64,000 nt of DNA from a bacterium YEK0313. Lineage in GTDB: Bacteria > Pseudomonadota > Alphaproteobacteria > Rhizobiales > Phreatobacteraceae. Made by a program: the position numbers and the translations under genes. Of the stretch, positions 44,487-53,031 are shown piece after piece. Numbering within the stretch: the stretch's first letter is position 1; each line of letters starts with the position of its first letter. Under the pieces are notes generated by a model. The model saw only the letters and a program-made list of their open reading frames with translations, did not search any database and was not told where the DNA came from. The stretch spans positions 186,001 through 250,000 of the forward strand of contig CCMO02000001.1 in assembly GCA_000751295.2 (NCBI GenBank). Direction: 5' to 3'.

Positions 44487-46625
44487 TCAGGCCACGGTGT
44501 CCCGCGAGCCAACCACGGCGATCGCGAAAGCATAGGCCTTGGCCACCTCCTTCAGCCGGTCGAACCGGCCGGCGGCGCCGCCATGACCCGAATCCATGTT
44601 GGTGACCAGCAGGACGGGGTTCGCATCGGTCTTGGCGACGCGCAGACGCGCCACCCATTTGGCCGGCTCCCAATAGGTCACCCGCGGATCGGAGACGCCG
44701 GCGAGCGCCAGGATCGGCGGATAGGCGTGGGCCCCGACATTGTCGTAGGGGGAATAGCCGAGCATGCGCCGGAAGGCCTCGGCATCGCGAATGGGATCGC
44801 CCCATTCGCGCCATTCCGGCGGCGTCAGCGGCAACGTGTCGTCGAGCATGGTGTTGACGAGGTCGACGAAGGGCACCTCGGCGATCACCCCGCCCCAGAG
44901 CTCCGGCCTCATATTGGCGATGGCCCCCATCAGCAGACCGCCGGCCGAGCCGCCATGCGTGACGATCCGCCCGGGCGCGGTGAACCGCTCGGCGGCCAGG
45001 TGTTCGGCCGCGGCGATGAAATCGGTGAAGGTGTTGAGCTTGTGCTCGCGCTTGCCGTTCCGGTACCAGCGATAGCCCTTCTCCATGCCGCCGCGCACAT
45101 GGGCGATGGCGTAGACGAAGCCGCGGTCGACCAGCGACAGGCGCGTCGTGGAGAAGGACGCGGGCATCGAGGCGCCGTAGGAGCCGTAGCCGTAGAGCAG
45201 CAGCGGCGCCGTGCCGTCGAGCGCCAGATCCTTGCGATAGACCAGTGAGACAGGCACGGTCTCGCCGTCGGCGGCGGGCGCCAGCAGGCGGCGCGTCACA
45301 TAGGCCGACGGATCATGGCCGGACGGCACCTCCTGGCGCTTGCGCAGGACACGCTCGCGCCGCGCCATGTCGTAGTCCCAGATCTCGCTCGGCGTCGTCA
45401 TCGACGAATAGGCGAAACGCAGCGTATCGGTATCGAATTCGTAGCCGCCGACAATGCCGAGCGAATAGGCCTCCTCGTCGAAGGCAATGGCATGTTCCTC
45501 GCCCGTCTCCAGGTGCCGGACCACGATGCGCGGCAGGGCATTCTCGCGCTCCAGGCGCACCAGCCAGCGCGCCAGCACGGTGATCGACAGGATCAGCACG
45601 CCCGGACGGTGCGGCACGAGGTCCCGCCAGGCCGACCGCGCGGGATCGGCGGCCGGCGTGACGACGATCTTGTAGTCCTCGGCGCCGTCGGCGTTGGTCA
45701 GGACGAACAATGTCGGCCGCCCCTCATAGGAGGGATGGTAGTCGGGATGGGACTTCACCTCGTCCTCGCGCGGCAGGATGAGGCGCGGTGCCGCGGCTGG
45801 ATCGCTAAGATCGAGAAGACGGACTTCCGTTGAATCGCTCTGCGCGCCGGTGATGAAGGCGACGTCGCCCGACGTCGCCCGATCGAGCCCCACGAAGACC
45901 GTGGTGTCGGTCTCCTCGTAGACCAGCCGGTCGGCCGCCGTATCCGTGCCGACGGCATGGCGGAAGACCTTGAGCGGCCGATGATTGTCGTCGAGCCGGA
46001 CGTAATAGAAGGCCTCGCTGTCGGCCGACCAGACGGCGTCGCCGCCGGTCTCCGTCACTGCGTCGCCGAGATCCTGTCCGGTCGCCAGATCGCGCACGGC
46101 GATGGTGAAGAATTCCGAACCCTTGTCGTCATGGCTCCAGGCAAGCCGTGCGTGGTCGGGACTATGCGCCGCCGCGCCGAGATCGAAATAGGGCTTGCCG
46201 TCGGCGAGAGCATCGCCATCGAGCATGACCTGCTCGCCAGCGGCTGTCCCGCGCGGACGGCGGCAGATCATCGGATGCTGGCCGCCGTGGCGAAAGCTTT
46301 CGTAATATTCCCAGGCACCATCGGGCGCGGGCACCGATGAATCGTCTTCCTTGATCCGGCCCTTCATTTCCTGGAACAGCGCGTCGATTAGTGGCTCGAC
46401 TGGTTTGAGCACCGCGGCGGCATAGGCGTTCTCCGCCTCGAGATAGGCCCGGATCGGCGCCGGCAGGAGCGCGGGATCGCGGATGGCCGCCTGCCAGTTG
46501 GCCGCCCTCAGCCAGTCATAATCGTCGCGCAGCACAACATCATGCATGATCTTCTCGACCGGCTGGCGCGCGGCCACCGGTGCGGTCGCTGCCGCGGCGT
46601 CGAGACGGGCGCGCGTGTCAGTCAT
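44487..46625 (-). CDS. ptrB: Oligopeptidase B (S9 prolyl oligopeptidase family)
   Basis: A 712-residue cytoplasmic serine peptidase that cuts short peptides after Arg/Lys. An N-terminal beta-propeller (about 80-420) covers an alpha/beta-hydrolase domain with nucleophile Ser560 in GGSAGGLLMG, preceded by the RGGMEKGYRWY block, and His in MDSGHGGAAGRFD near the C-terminus. Length matches oligopeptidase B. The ATG at 46625 has GAGGA about 9 nt upstream. Confidence 0.93.
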   Translation of the reverse strand: MTDTRARLDAAAATAPVAARQPVEKIMHDVVLRDDYDWLRAANWQAAIRDPALLPAPIRAYLEAENAYAAAVLKPVEPLIDALFQEMKGRIKEDDSSVPAPDGAWEYYESFRHGGQHPMICRRPRGTAAGEQVMLDGDALADGKPYFDLGAAAHSPDHARLAWSHDDKGSEFFTIAVRDLATGQDLGDAVTETGGDAVWSADSEAFYYVRLDDNHRPLKVFRHAVGTDTAADRLVYEETDTTVFVGLDRATSGDVAFITGAQSDSTEVRLLDLSDPAAAPRLILPREDEVKSHPDYHPSYEGRPTLFVLTNADGAEDYKIVVTPAADPARSAWRDLVPHRPGVLILSITVLARWLVRLERENALPRIVVRHLETGEEHAIAFDEEAYSLGIVGGYEFDTDTLRFAYSSMTTPSEIWDYDMARRERVLRKRQEVPSGHDPSAYVTRRLLAPAADGETVPVSLVYRKDLALDGTAPLLLYGYGSYGASMPASFSTTRLSLVDRGFVYAIAHVRGGMEKGYRWYRNGKREHKLNTFTDFIAAAEHLAAERFTAPGRIVTHGGSAGGLLMGAIANMRPELWGGVIAEVPFVDLVNTMLDDTLPLTPPEWREWGDPIRDAEAFRRMLGYSPYDNVGAHAYPPILALAGVSDPRVTYWEPAKWVARLRVAKTDANPVLLVTNMDSGHGGAAGRFDRLKEVAKAYAFAIAVVGSRDTVA

Positions 46626-47116
46626 CGGCAAATCCTCGTCATCAGGATATTTGGACAGGTGGATAGAAATTTGGTCAGACCATGGCGAGCAAGAATAGGT
46701 AAGATGTCTCCTACTGGCGCTCCTGTGGCGCCGTCATGTGACTGCTGTCGGCGCCCTCGTACTGATCTGCCACAGGCCGATCGCCGCTGCCTTCATCAGG
46801 TAAGTTGATGGCTGCAGGCCGACAATCAACGGATTTCTTGGGCGAGTTGCGCGTGGCGCGCGCAAAATCGGGTTGTACAGCTACCGGCGCCGCTCGCATT
46901 CCTGCAGGGTCGCCTGACAAAAAGATGACCGAATGTGACTGCGGCGGATAATCGCAATTCGATTTTACTTGATTTATTGCATATTGGCCTTGAAACCTTA
47001 TCTCAACAGCAGTATCTGCCTGCCAGTGACGATTTTCCGAATCGGCTTGTCGCTAGGTGATGAGCGTCGGAACAACAACGCCACATGCTAAGCGTTTCAA
47101 GCGCATGAATGTCACG
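46626..47116. other. Long intergenic region upstream of mucR
   Basis: No convincing gene in about 490 bp. GC content falls sharply, especially 46920-47000 (T/A-rich tracts such as GATTTTACTTGATTTATTGC), the kind of DNA MucR proteins bind, so autoregulation is plausible. It also holds small perfect hairpins (7-bp stem 46847-46853 with 46859-46865; 6-bp stem 46804-46809 with 46825-46830). Confidence 0.5.
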
Positions 47117-47138
47117 GCGGCAGCTTCTGCCGCTTTTT
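47117..47138 (+). terminator. Intrinsic terminator in the mucR leader
   Basis: Perfect 7-bp stem GCGGCAG/CTGCCGC with a 3-nt loop (47117-47133) followed by five T (47134-47138), ending 17 bp before the mucR ATG. It either ends an upstream small RNA or attenuates mucR. Confidence 0.65.
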
Positions 47139-47155
47139 AGAGGATTAGCAAAGCC

Positions 47156-47575
47156 ATGGCCGACTCGTTGAGCGCAAACAACTATATCGAGCTCGCTGCC
47201 GATATCGTCTCGGCTTATGTCAGCAATAATTCTGTGTCCACCAGCGACTTGCCCGGCCTGATCAACAGCGTCCATCACGCGCTCACGAATATTTCAACAG
47301 GCAAGGTCGAAGTCCCCGCCGAGCCGCCGAAGCCGGTCGTCCCGGTGAAGAAGTCGATCACCCCGGACTATATCGTCTGTCTGGAGGACGGAAAGAAGTT
47401 CAAGTCGCTGAAGCGCCACCTGCGCACGCAGTACAATCTGTCGCCGGAAGACTATCGCGAGAAGTGGGGCCTGCCGGCCGATTATCCGATGGTTGCGCCG
47501 AACTATGCTGCGGCGCGCTCGCAGCTCGCCAAGCAGATGGGTCTCGGCCAGCAGCGTCGCCGCAAGGGCCGCTAA
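47156..47575 (+). CDS. mucR: Ros/MucR-family zinc-finger transcriptional regulator
   Basis: A 139-residue global regulator of the Ros/MucR family (exopolysaccharide, motility and cell-cycle genes in rhizobia and Brucella). The N-terminal oligomerisation part IELAADIVSAYVSNNSV is followed by the DNA-binding domain with CLEDGKKFKSLKRHLRTQY and REKWGLPADYPMVAPNYAA. The metal site has Cys75, Asp78 and His88, but the last ligand position, His in Ros, is Tyr93, and Gln92 replaces the alternative His. GAGGA lies 13 nt before the ATG, with AGCAAAGCC between. Confidence 0.95.
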   Translation: MADSLSANNYIELAADIVSAYVSNNSVSTSDLPGLINSVHHALTNISTGKVEVPAEPPKPVVPVKKSITPDYIVCLEDGKKFKSLKRHLRTQYNLSPEDYREKWGLPADYPMVAPNYAAARSQLAKQMGLGQQRRRKGR

Positions 47576-47607
47576 GCGCAACCGGCGACCGCCGACGCCA
47601 GAACAAT

Positions 47608-47639
47608 ACGCCGCGCGAGCCCTGCCCGCGCGGCGTTTT
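47608..47639 (+). terminator. Intrinsic terminator after mucR
   Basis: Perfect 10-bp stem ACGCCGCGCG/CGCGCGGCGT (47608-47617 with 47627-47636), a 9-nt loop and a short T-run. It also lies just past the convergent M20 peptidase stop. Confidence 0.85.
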
Positions 47640-47655
47640 CATATGCGGCTCGCCG

Positions 47656-49047
47656 TTACTGCGCCAACGCGTCGAGGATGCGCGCCCAGCTGCGAATGCC
47701 CTTGTGGAAGCTCTTCAGGTCGTATTTTTCGTTCGGCGAATGGACGCGGTCGTCTTCGAGCCCGAAGCCGACCAGCAGGGTGTCGAGCCCAAGGACGTTC
47801 TTGAAGTCGCCGACGATCGGAATCGAGCCGCCCGAGCCGATGGTCACGGCCTTGCGCCCCCATTCCGCCGTCAGCGCCGCGCGCGCCGCCGTCAGCGCCG
47901 GCATGGTCCAAGGCAGCTCGATGGCCGGGCTCGCCTTGTAGCTGATGAACTCGACCTTGCAGTCGACCGGCAGGAGGGATCGCACGAAGGTGTGGAACGC
48001 CTCGCGGATCCTGAGCGGATCCTGTCCGGCGACCAGTCGGAACGACACCTTGGCCGAAGCCTCCGAGGGGATCACCGTCTTGGTGCCCTCGCCGGTATAG
48101 CCGCCAATGATGCCGTTGACGTCGCAGGTCGGCCGCGACTGGATCATTTCGATCAGCAGCCGGCCCTTTTCGCCGATCGGCTCGCTGAGCCCGATCGGGC
48201 CGAGGAAGGCGTCGGCGGTGAGCCCCAGCCCCTCCCAGTCCGCCTTGACGTCGGGCGGCAGATCCTTCACGCCGTCGTAAAAGCCGGGAATGGCGATGCG
48301 GCCGTCATCGCCATGGATCGCGCCGATGATCCTGCCAAGGACGTGGATGGGATTGCGCGCCGCGCCGCCATAGACGCCTGAATGCAGGTCGCGGTCGGCG
48401 GCGATGATCTTGACCTCTTCATAAACGAGCCCGCGCAGCGAGGTGGTGATGGCCGGCGTGTCGCTATCCCACATGCCGGTGTCGCAGACCAGCGCGACAT
48501 CCGCCTTGAGATCGTCCTTGTTCGCCCTGACGAAGTCGAAGAGGTGTTTCGAGCCGCTCTCCTCCTCGCCTTCGATCAGCAGCGTCAGCCCCATCGGCAG
48601 CGAGCCGGTCACCGCCTTCCAGGCACGGCACGCTTCGACGAAGGTCATCACCTGGCCCTTGTCGTCGCAGGCACCGCGCGCCAGGATGCGCTTGGCGCCA
48701 TCCGGGCCGGCCGCAAGGCTAGGCTCGAAGGGCGGCGTCTCCCACAGGTTCAGCGGGTCGACCGGCTGAACGTCGTAATGGCCGTAGAACAGCGCATGCC
48801 GGCCGGCATCGCCCGGGCTCTTGGCCACGACGGCGGGATGGCCGCCGGTCGGGCGGACCTCGGCCGCAAAACCGATCGTCCTGAGATCGGCGGCGAGCCA
48901 CTCAGCCGCCTCGACACAGTCCTTGGCATAGGCGCTGTCGGTGGAGATGGACTTGATGCGGAGCAGCGCGAACAACCGCTCGAGGCTCTGGTCAAGGGTG
49001 GAATCGACGTTGGCGAGGACCTGTTCGAGAGGGCGCGACGAAGTCAT
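47656..49047 (-). CDS. M20-family metallopeptidase (dipeptidase)
   Basis: A 463-residue dinuclear zinc peptidase. Metal-site motifs: His in FYGHYDVQP, bridging Asp in GACDDKGQ, catalytic Glu and ligand in EGEEESGS, Asp in VCDTGMWD, and the last His in DRVHSPNEKYD. A dimerisation lid domain sits between. Its length and motifs match the M20 dipeptidase/carnosinase-like group rather than the shorter ArgE/DapE enzymes. Cytoplasmic. Substrate not defined. Confidence 0.92.
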   Translation of the reverse strand: MTSSRPLEQVLANVDSTLDQSLERLFALLRIKSISTDSAYAKDCVEAAEWLAADLRTIGFAAEVRPTGGHPAVVAKSPGDAGRHALFYGHYDVQPVDPLNLWETPPFEPSLAAGPDGAKRILARGACDDKGQVMTFVEACRAWKAVTGSLPMGLTLLIEGEEESGSKHLFDFVRANKDDLKADVALVCDTGMWDSDTPAITTSLRGLVYEEVKIIAADRDLHSGVYGGAARNPIHVLGRIIGAIHGDDGRIAIPGFYDGVKDLPPDVKADWEGLGLTADAFLGPIGLSEPIGEKGRLLIEMIQSRPTCDVNGIIGGYTGEGTKTVIPSEASAKVSFRLVAGQDPLRIREAFHTFVRSLLPVDCKVEFISYKASPAIELPWTMPALTAARAALTAEWGRKAVTIGSGGSIPIVGDFKNVLGLDTLLVGFGLEDDRVHSPNEKYDLKSFHKGIRSWARILDALAQ

Positions 49048-49149
49048 GGCGGAATGTCCAGCTTTGGCGGGACCGCGACGCTAGCGCGCGCCAATGCATT
49101 TGGAAACGCCCCGCCGGGAGCGTCAGGGGTCGCCCGAAAACAGGTCTCG

Positions 49150-49599
49150 TCAGGCTGCCGCGCGCTGGGCGGCGTCGCGCTCGCGCCCCAGCCGCCGCAC
49201 GCGCTGCATCAGGGCGCCGACCCGGCGATAGATGACGCGCGCCGGCGCCGTGTCGGGGAGAGCAGCGGCAAAGCCGGCGGCCTGGGCCGCCTGCGCGGTC
49301 CGGCGGCCGGCCTCCGGCGTCAGCAGCAGGCAGGGGATCGAGGCCGTGCGTGCATCCGGCGGCGCCTGGACCAGGCCGTCCTCGCCGCGCAGCACCACCG
49401 CCGCCGGGTCCTGTTCGTAGACCACGACGACATTGACCTTGCCGCCGGCGATCCGGACCGCCAGTTCCAGCACGGATGTCACCACCGCAACGTGTACCAT
49501 CCCGAGATCGCGGAGGTCCTGGGCGGCCTTGTCCGCCTCCGCCGAGGCCGTTCGCAGCAGAAGGACCTGCGCCGCTTGGATCTGCTTCATCCCTGCCAT
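49150..49599 (-). CDS. Receiver-like protein lacking the phospho-acceptor Asp
   Basis: A 149-residue single-domain protein with the strand/helix rhythm of a CheY-like receiver: QVLLLRT (strand 1 without the acidic pair), KVNVVVVYEQD (strand 3, with Tyr61 at the phospho-acceptor position), IPCLLLTPEA (strand 4, Thr94) and AALPDTAPA, where LPKP is usual. The C-terminus is a basic helix. If the fold call is right, it is a pseudo-receiver that binds without phosphorylation. An in-frame ATG at 49590 is an alternative start. Confidence 0.6.
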   Translation of the reverse strand: MAGMKQIQAAQVLLLRTASAEADKAAQDLRDLGMVHVAVVTSVLELAVRIAGGKVNVVVVYEQDPAAVVLRGEDGLVQAPPDARTASIPCLLLTPEAGRRTAQAAQAAGFAAALPDTAPARVIYRRVGALMQRVRRLGRERDAAQRAAA

Positions 49600-49771
49600 G
49601 GCATAAATCCCGACATTGGCGCGGAGGCCGCCACTGCAACTTCTCCGATAAGATACATGTTAACTGACTGCCATACCAGTCGACCAGAGCCGAAGTGCAC
49701 CGGTTCGGCCCGACCGCGACAATTTGGCAGAGACGCGGCGTGATCGGGCCGCCGCGCCAATGTCAGGGGGC

Positions 49772-51274
49772 TCAGCGGCGAAAGCCGCCGAGCACGCCGC
49801 GGATCAGCGCGCGGCCGATCTGCGTGCCGACCGAACGCGCGATCGAACCCGCGGCATTGCGGATCATCACCTCGCTCGTCGTCATGCGGGTGCGCCCGCC
49901 CTTGCCGGCTGGTGCATTGCCGCCGCCGAGAATGCTGCCGAGCAGTCCGCCGAGGCCGCCCGCGTCGGCTTCCTGCGGCGCCGCCTCCTCCTGATGGCGC
50001 TTCTGCAACTGCTCGAAGGCGGAGTCGCGGTCGACGACCTCGTCGTACTTGCCCTTCATCGGGCTCGCCGCGATGATCTTCTGCCGCTCCTCGACCGTGA
50101 TGGGGCCGATCCGCGCGGTCGGCGGCGCGATCAGGGTGCGCTGCACCATCGACGGCACGCCGTTGCCCTCCAGCATGGAGACCAGCGCCTCGCCTTTGCC
50201 GAGCTCGGTGATGACCGCCTCGGTATTGAGCTTGGGGTTCTGCCGGAAGGTCGTCGCCGCAGCCTTGACCGCCTTCTGGTCACGCGGCGTGAAGGCACGC
50301 AAGGCATGCTGCACGCGGTTGCCCAGCTGGGCGAGGACCGTGTCGGGCACGTCAAGCGGGTTCTGCGTGACGAAATAGATGCCCACGCCCTTCGAGCGGA
50401 TCAGGCGCACCACCTGCTCGATCTTCTCGATCAGTGCCTTCGGCGCGTCCTTGAACAGGAGGTGGGCCTCGTCGAAAAAGAAGACCAGCTTCGGCTTGTC
50501 GAGATCGCCGACCTCGGGCAGTTCCTGGAACAGCTCCGACATCAGCCACAGCAGGAAGGTGGCGTAGAGCTGCGGGCTGCCCATCAGCTTGTCGGCAGCC
50601 AGGAGATTGATGATGCCGCGACCGTCGCGGTCGGTCCGCATCAGATCCTTCAGCAGCAGGGCAGGTTCGCCGAAGAACTGCGAGCCGCCCTGGTTCTCCA
50701 GGGTCAGCAGCTGGCGCTGGATCGCGCCGACCGATTGCGGCGAGACATTGCCGTAGGCCGCACGCAGCTCGTTCTGCAGCTCCTTGTTGGAGCCGAGCTC
50801 GGACAGCATGGCGCGCAGGTCCTTCAGGTCGAGCAGCAGAAGGCCCTTCTCGTCGGCATAACGGAAGAGAATGTTGATGACCCCTTCCTGGGTCTCGTTG
50901 AGGTCCATGAGCCGCGACAGGAGCAGCGGTCCCATCTCGGAAATGGTGGCGCGGATCGGATGTCCCTGCTCGCCGAAGAGATCCCAGAACGTGACCGGAA
51001 AGGCGGCCGGCGCCCAGGTCATGCCGACCTGGCTCGCGCGCTCGGTGATGAAGGGCTTGGCCTCGCCCATGGCGGCGACACCGGACAGATCGCCCTTGAT
51101 GTCGGCGGCGAAGACCGGCACGCCGGCATTGGAGAAGCCCTCGGCGAGAACCTGCAAGGTCACGGTCTTGCCGGTGCCGGTCGCGCCGGTGATCAGGCCG
51201 TGCCGGTTGCCGAATTTGAGAGCGAGCACTTCCGGCTTGGTGCTCTTGCCGATCAAGAGGCTGTCGTCGGCCAT
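49772..51274 (-). CDS. HerA-like ATPase, DUF853 (YjgR) family
   Basis: A 500-residue P-loop ATPase: Walker A GATGTGKT (30-37), Walker B LVFFFDEAHLLF, and an arginine-finger region after VPDTVLAQLGNRVQHALRAFTPRD. This is the DUF853/YjgR branch of HerA/FtsK-type motor ATPases, found across Proteobacteria and not linked to a nuclease partner here. The C-terminus is Gly-rich (GGLGGLLGSILGGG) and then basic. The ATG at 51274 begins MADDSLLIGK, typical of the family. Confidence 0.92.
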   Translation of the reverse strand: MADDSLLIGKSTKPEVLALKFGNRHGLITGATGTGKTVTLQVLAEGFSNAGVPVFAADIKGDLSGVAAMGEAKPFITERASQVGMTWAPAAFPVTFWDLFGEQGHPIRATISEMGPLLLSRLMDLNETQEGVINILFRYADEKGLLLLDLKDLRAMLSELGSNKELQNELRAAYGNVSPQSVGAIQRQLLTLENQGGSQFFGEPALLLKDLMRTDRDGRGIINLLAADKLMGSPQLYATFLLWLMSELFQELPEVGDLDKPKLVFFFDEAHLLFKDAPKALIEKIEQVVRLIRSKGVGIYFVTQNPLDVPDTVLAQLGNRVQHALRAFTPRDQKAVKAAATTFRQNPKLNTEAVITELGKGEALVSMLEGNGVPSMVQRTLIAPPTARIGPITVEERQKIIAASPMKGKYDEVVDRDSAFEQLQKRHQEEAAPQEADAGGLGGLLGSILGGGNAPAGKGGRTRMTTSEVMIRNAAGSIARSVGTQIGRALIRGVLGGFRR

Positions 51275-51490
51275 GGCTTCATTCCTGGTCGTTGGCGCTG
51301 CATCCGCGAAGGGTTGTAGCAACGCGGCGTGACCGCCGCCAAGCCTGATCGGCGGCGGGCGATGCTCAAAATCCCGGCTGCCGGCCTCCCGCGGGAGGCC
51401 GGCAACCGTGTTTCAGACAAGAACAGACCAAGACTGCGACGGAAACGGGGCGGCCGGCAACCCGGGGTGCCGGCCGCCGCGGCGATCGTA

Positions 51491-52927
51491 TCAGCCGCGT
51501 CCCCACAGCTCCTTGGTCACGATGCCGACCTTGCTTTCGATCGCTGCGGCCGCGTCGAGGCAGAGATCCTCGCGATAGCGCGAGCCGACGATCTGCACGC
51601 CGACCGGCAGGCCCTTGTTGATGCCGGCCGGCACCACTGCGGCCGGCAGGCCGAGCACGTTGATCGAGGAGATGAACCGCAGGTCGTTGTAGAAAAGTTC
51701 CTTGACCCGGTTGTCGCCGCCGAGATCGGCATTGGTCTCGGGCGTGCGCTTGACCGTGGTCGGGGTCAGCACCAGCGGATAGTCCTCGAGGAAGGCCATC
51801 CAGTTGCGGATGTGACGCGAACGGTCGGCAATGGCCTTCATGTAGCCGGCCTGGTCGAGCCGGGTCGACAGCTTGAGGAAACCGTCCAGCGTCTTCTGGA
51901 AATCCGCACCGGTGGTCGCGCGCATCTGCTCTTCCTGCAGCACGGCGAGCTCGGTCATGATCAGGTTGCACCAGAGCTGCCAGACGCCGCCGAGATCGGG
52001 CACCTCGACCTCGGAGACGTTGTAGCCGGCATCGCTGAGATGGTCGGCGGCCTTGCGGACCAGTGCGATCACCGAGCGGTCGGTATCCATGTCGCGCGGG
52101 ATCTTGGCGAGCGCGACCTTGATCGGCCCTTTCGGCTTCGGTCCCTTGAGCGGCGCCGGCACCCACCAGGGGTCGCGCGGATCGCGCTGCGCCATCACCT
52201 CGAGGCCGAGGCGCACATCGCGGACCTCACGCGCCATCGGCCCCTGCGAGGACATGAACTGGGCCATCAGCGGCCGCTCGGCCGTCGCGCTCGGATTGAA
52301 GGCGGGGATCCGGCCCTGGGTCGGCTTGATGGTGGCGATGCCGTTGCACTGGGCCGGCCAGCGCAGCGAGCCGCCGATATCATTGCCGTGCGCGATGGTG
52401 CCGATGCCCATCGCCACCGAGGCGCCGGCGCCGCCGGACGAGCCGCCGCAGGTGACCGCCGGATCCCAGGGGTTCAGCGTCAGCCCGTGCAGGGGATTGT
52501 CGGTGAAGCCGCGCATCGAGAATTCGGGCGTGTTGGTCAGGCCGATGATGACCGCGCCGGCCTTCTTCAGATTGCTGGTCACCGGCGAATCGCCCGGCGC
52601 GATATTGTCCTTGAGAGCCACCACGCCGTTGGAATTGGCTTGGCCCTGAACGTCGATGTTGATCTTGATGGTGACGGGCACGCCGTGCAGCGGTCCAACG
52701 TCCTTGCCCTTGGCCAGCGCCTTGTCGGCAGCCTTGGCCGCCTTGATGGCGTCCTTGCTGAGATCGACGACCACGGCGTTGATCTTCGGATTGGCCTGGT
52801 GCATGCGCTCGACATGGGCGCGCACCACCTCCTCCGATGAGACCTTGCCCTTCTTGATCGCCGCCGCCGTCTCGACGGCGGACCACTGCCAGATCGGTGC
52901 CTTAGCCACGTTTCCTATTCCCTTCAT
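51491..52927 (-). CDS. Amidase signature family hydrolase
   Basis: A 478-residue amidase with the Ser-cisSer-Lys triad: Lys88 (VTIKIN), Ser163 (GGSSGG) and nucleophile Ser187 (GNDIGGSLR; usual GTDxGGS). Family members hydrolyse amides of many kinds; the substrate is not predictable. It lacks GatB/GatC neighbours, so it is not the tRNA amidotransferase. Just upstream on the same strand lies a Bug-type binding protein gene, which may feed it a substrate. Confidence 0.92.
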   Translation of the reverse strand: MKGIGNVAKAPIWQWSAVETAAAIKKGKVSSEEVVRAHVERMHQANPKINAVVVDLSKDAIKAAKAADKALAKGKDVGPLHGVPVTIKINIDVQGQANSNGVVALKDNIAPGDSPVTSNLKKAGAVIIGLTNTPEFSMRGFTDNPLHGLTLNPWDPAVTCGGSSGGAGASVAMGIGTIAHGNDIGGSLRWPAQCNGIATIKPTQGRIPAFNPSATAERPLMAQFMSSQGPMAREVRDVRLGLEVMAQRDPRDPWWVPAPLKGPKPKGPIKVALAKIPRDMDTDRSVIALVRKAADHLSDAGYNVSEVEVPDLGGVWQLWCNLIMTELAVLQEEQMRATTGADFQKTLDGFLKLSTRLDQAGYMKAIADRSRHIRNWMAFLEDYPLVLTPTTVKRTPETNADLGGDNRVKELFYNDLRFISSINVLGLPAAVVPAGINKGLPVGVQIVGSRYREDLCLDAAAAIESKVGIVTKELWGRG

Positions 52928-53031
52928 GCTTTTGTCAGCGCCGGAACGGTAGCGGACGGCCCGCGCGCAAGTCGAGCCGCGAGGCGGCAGAGGTCATCTG
53001 CGTCCGGCAGCGGGCTCGCTCGCGGCGAGGC

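Noticed and set aside
46711..46920. A 69-codon minus-strand frame upstream of mucR
   Set aside because: Lies in a region of lowered GC with no ribosome binding site and no protein-like pattern; more likely regulatory DNA.
51491..52927. GatA subunit of the tRNA-dependent amidotransferase
   Set aside because: No gatB or gatC nearby, and the sequence around the nucleophile (GNDIGGSLR) and C-terminus fits general amidases better.
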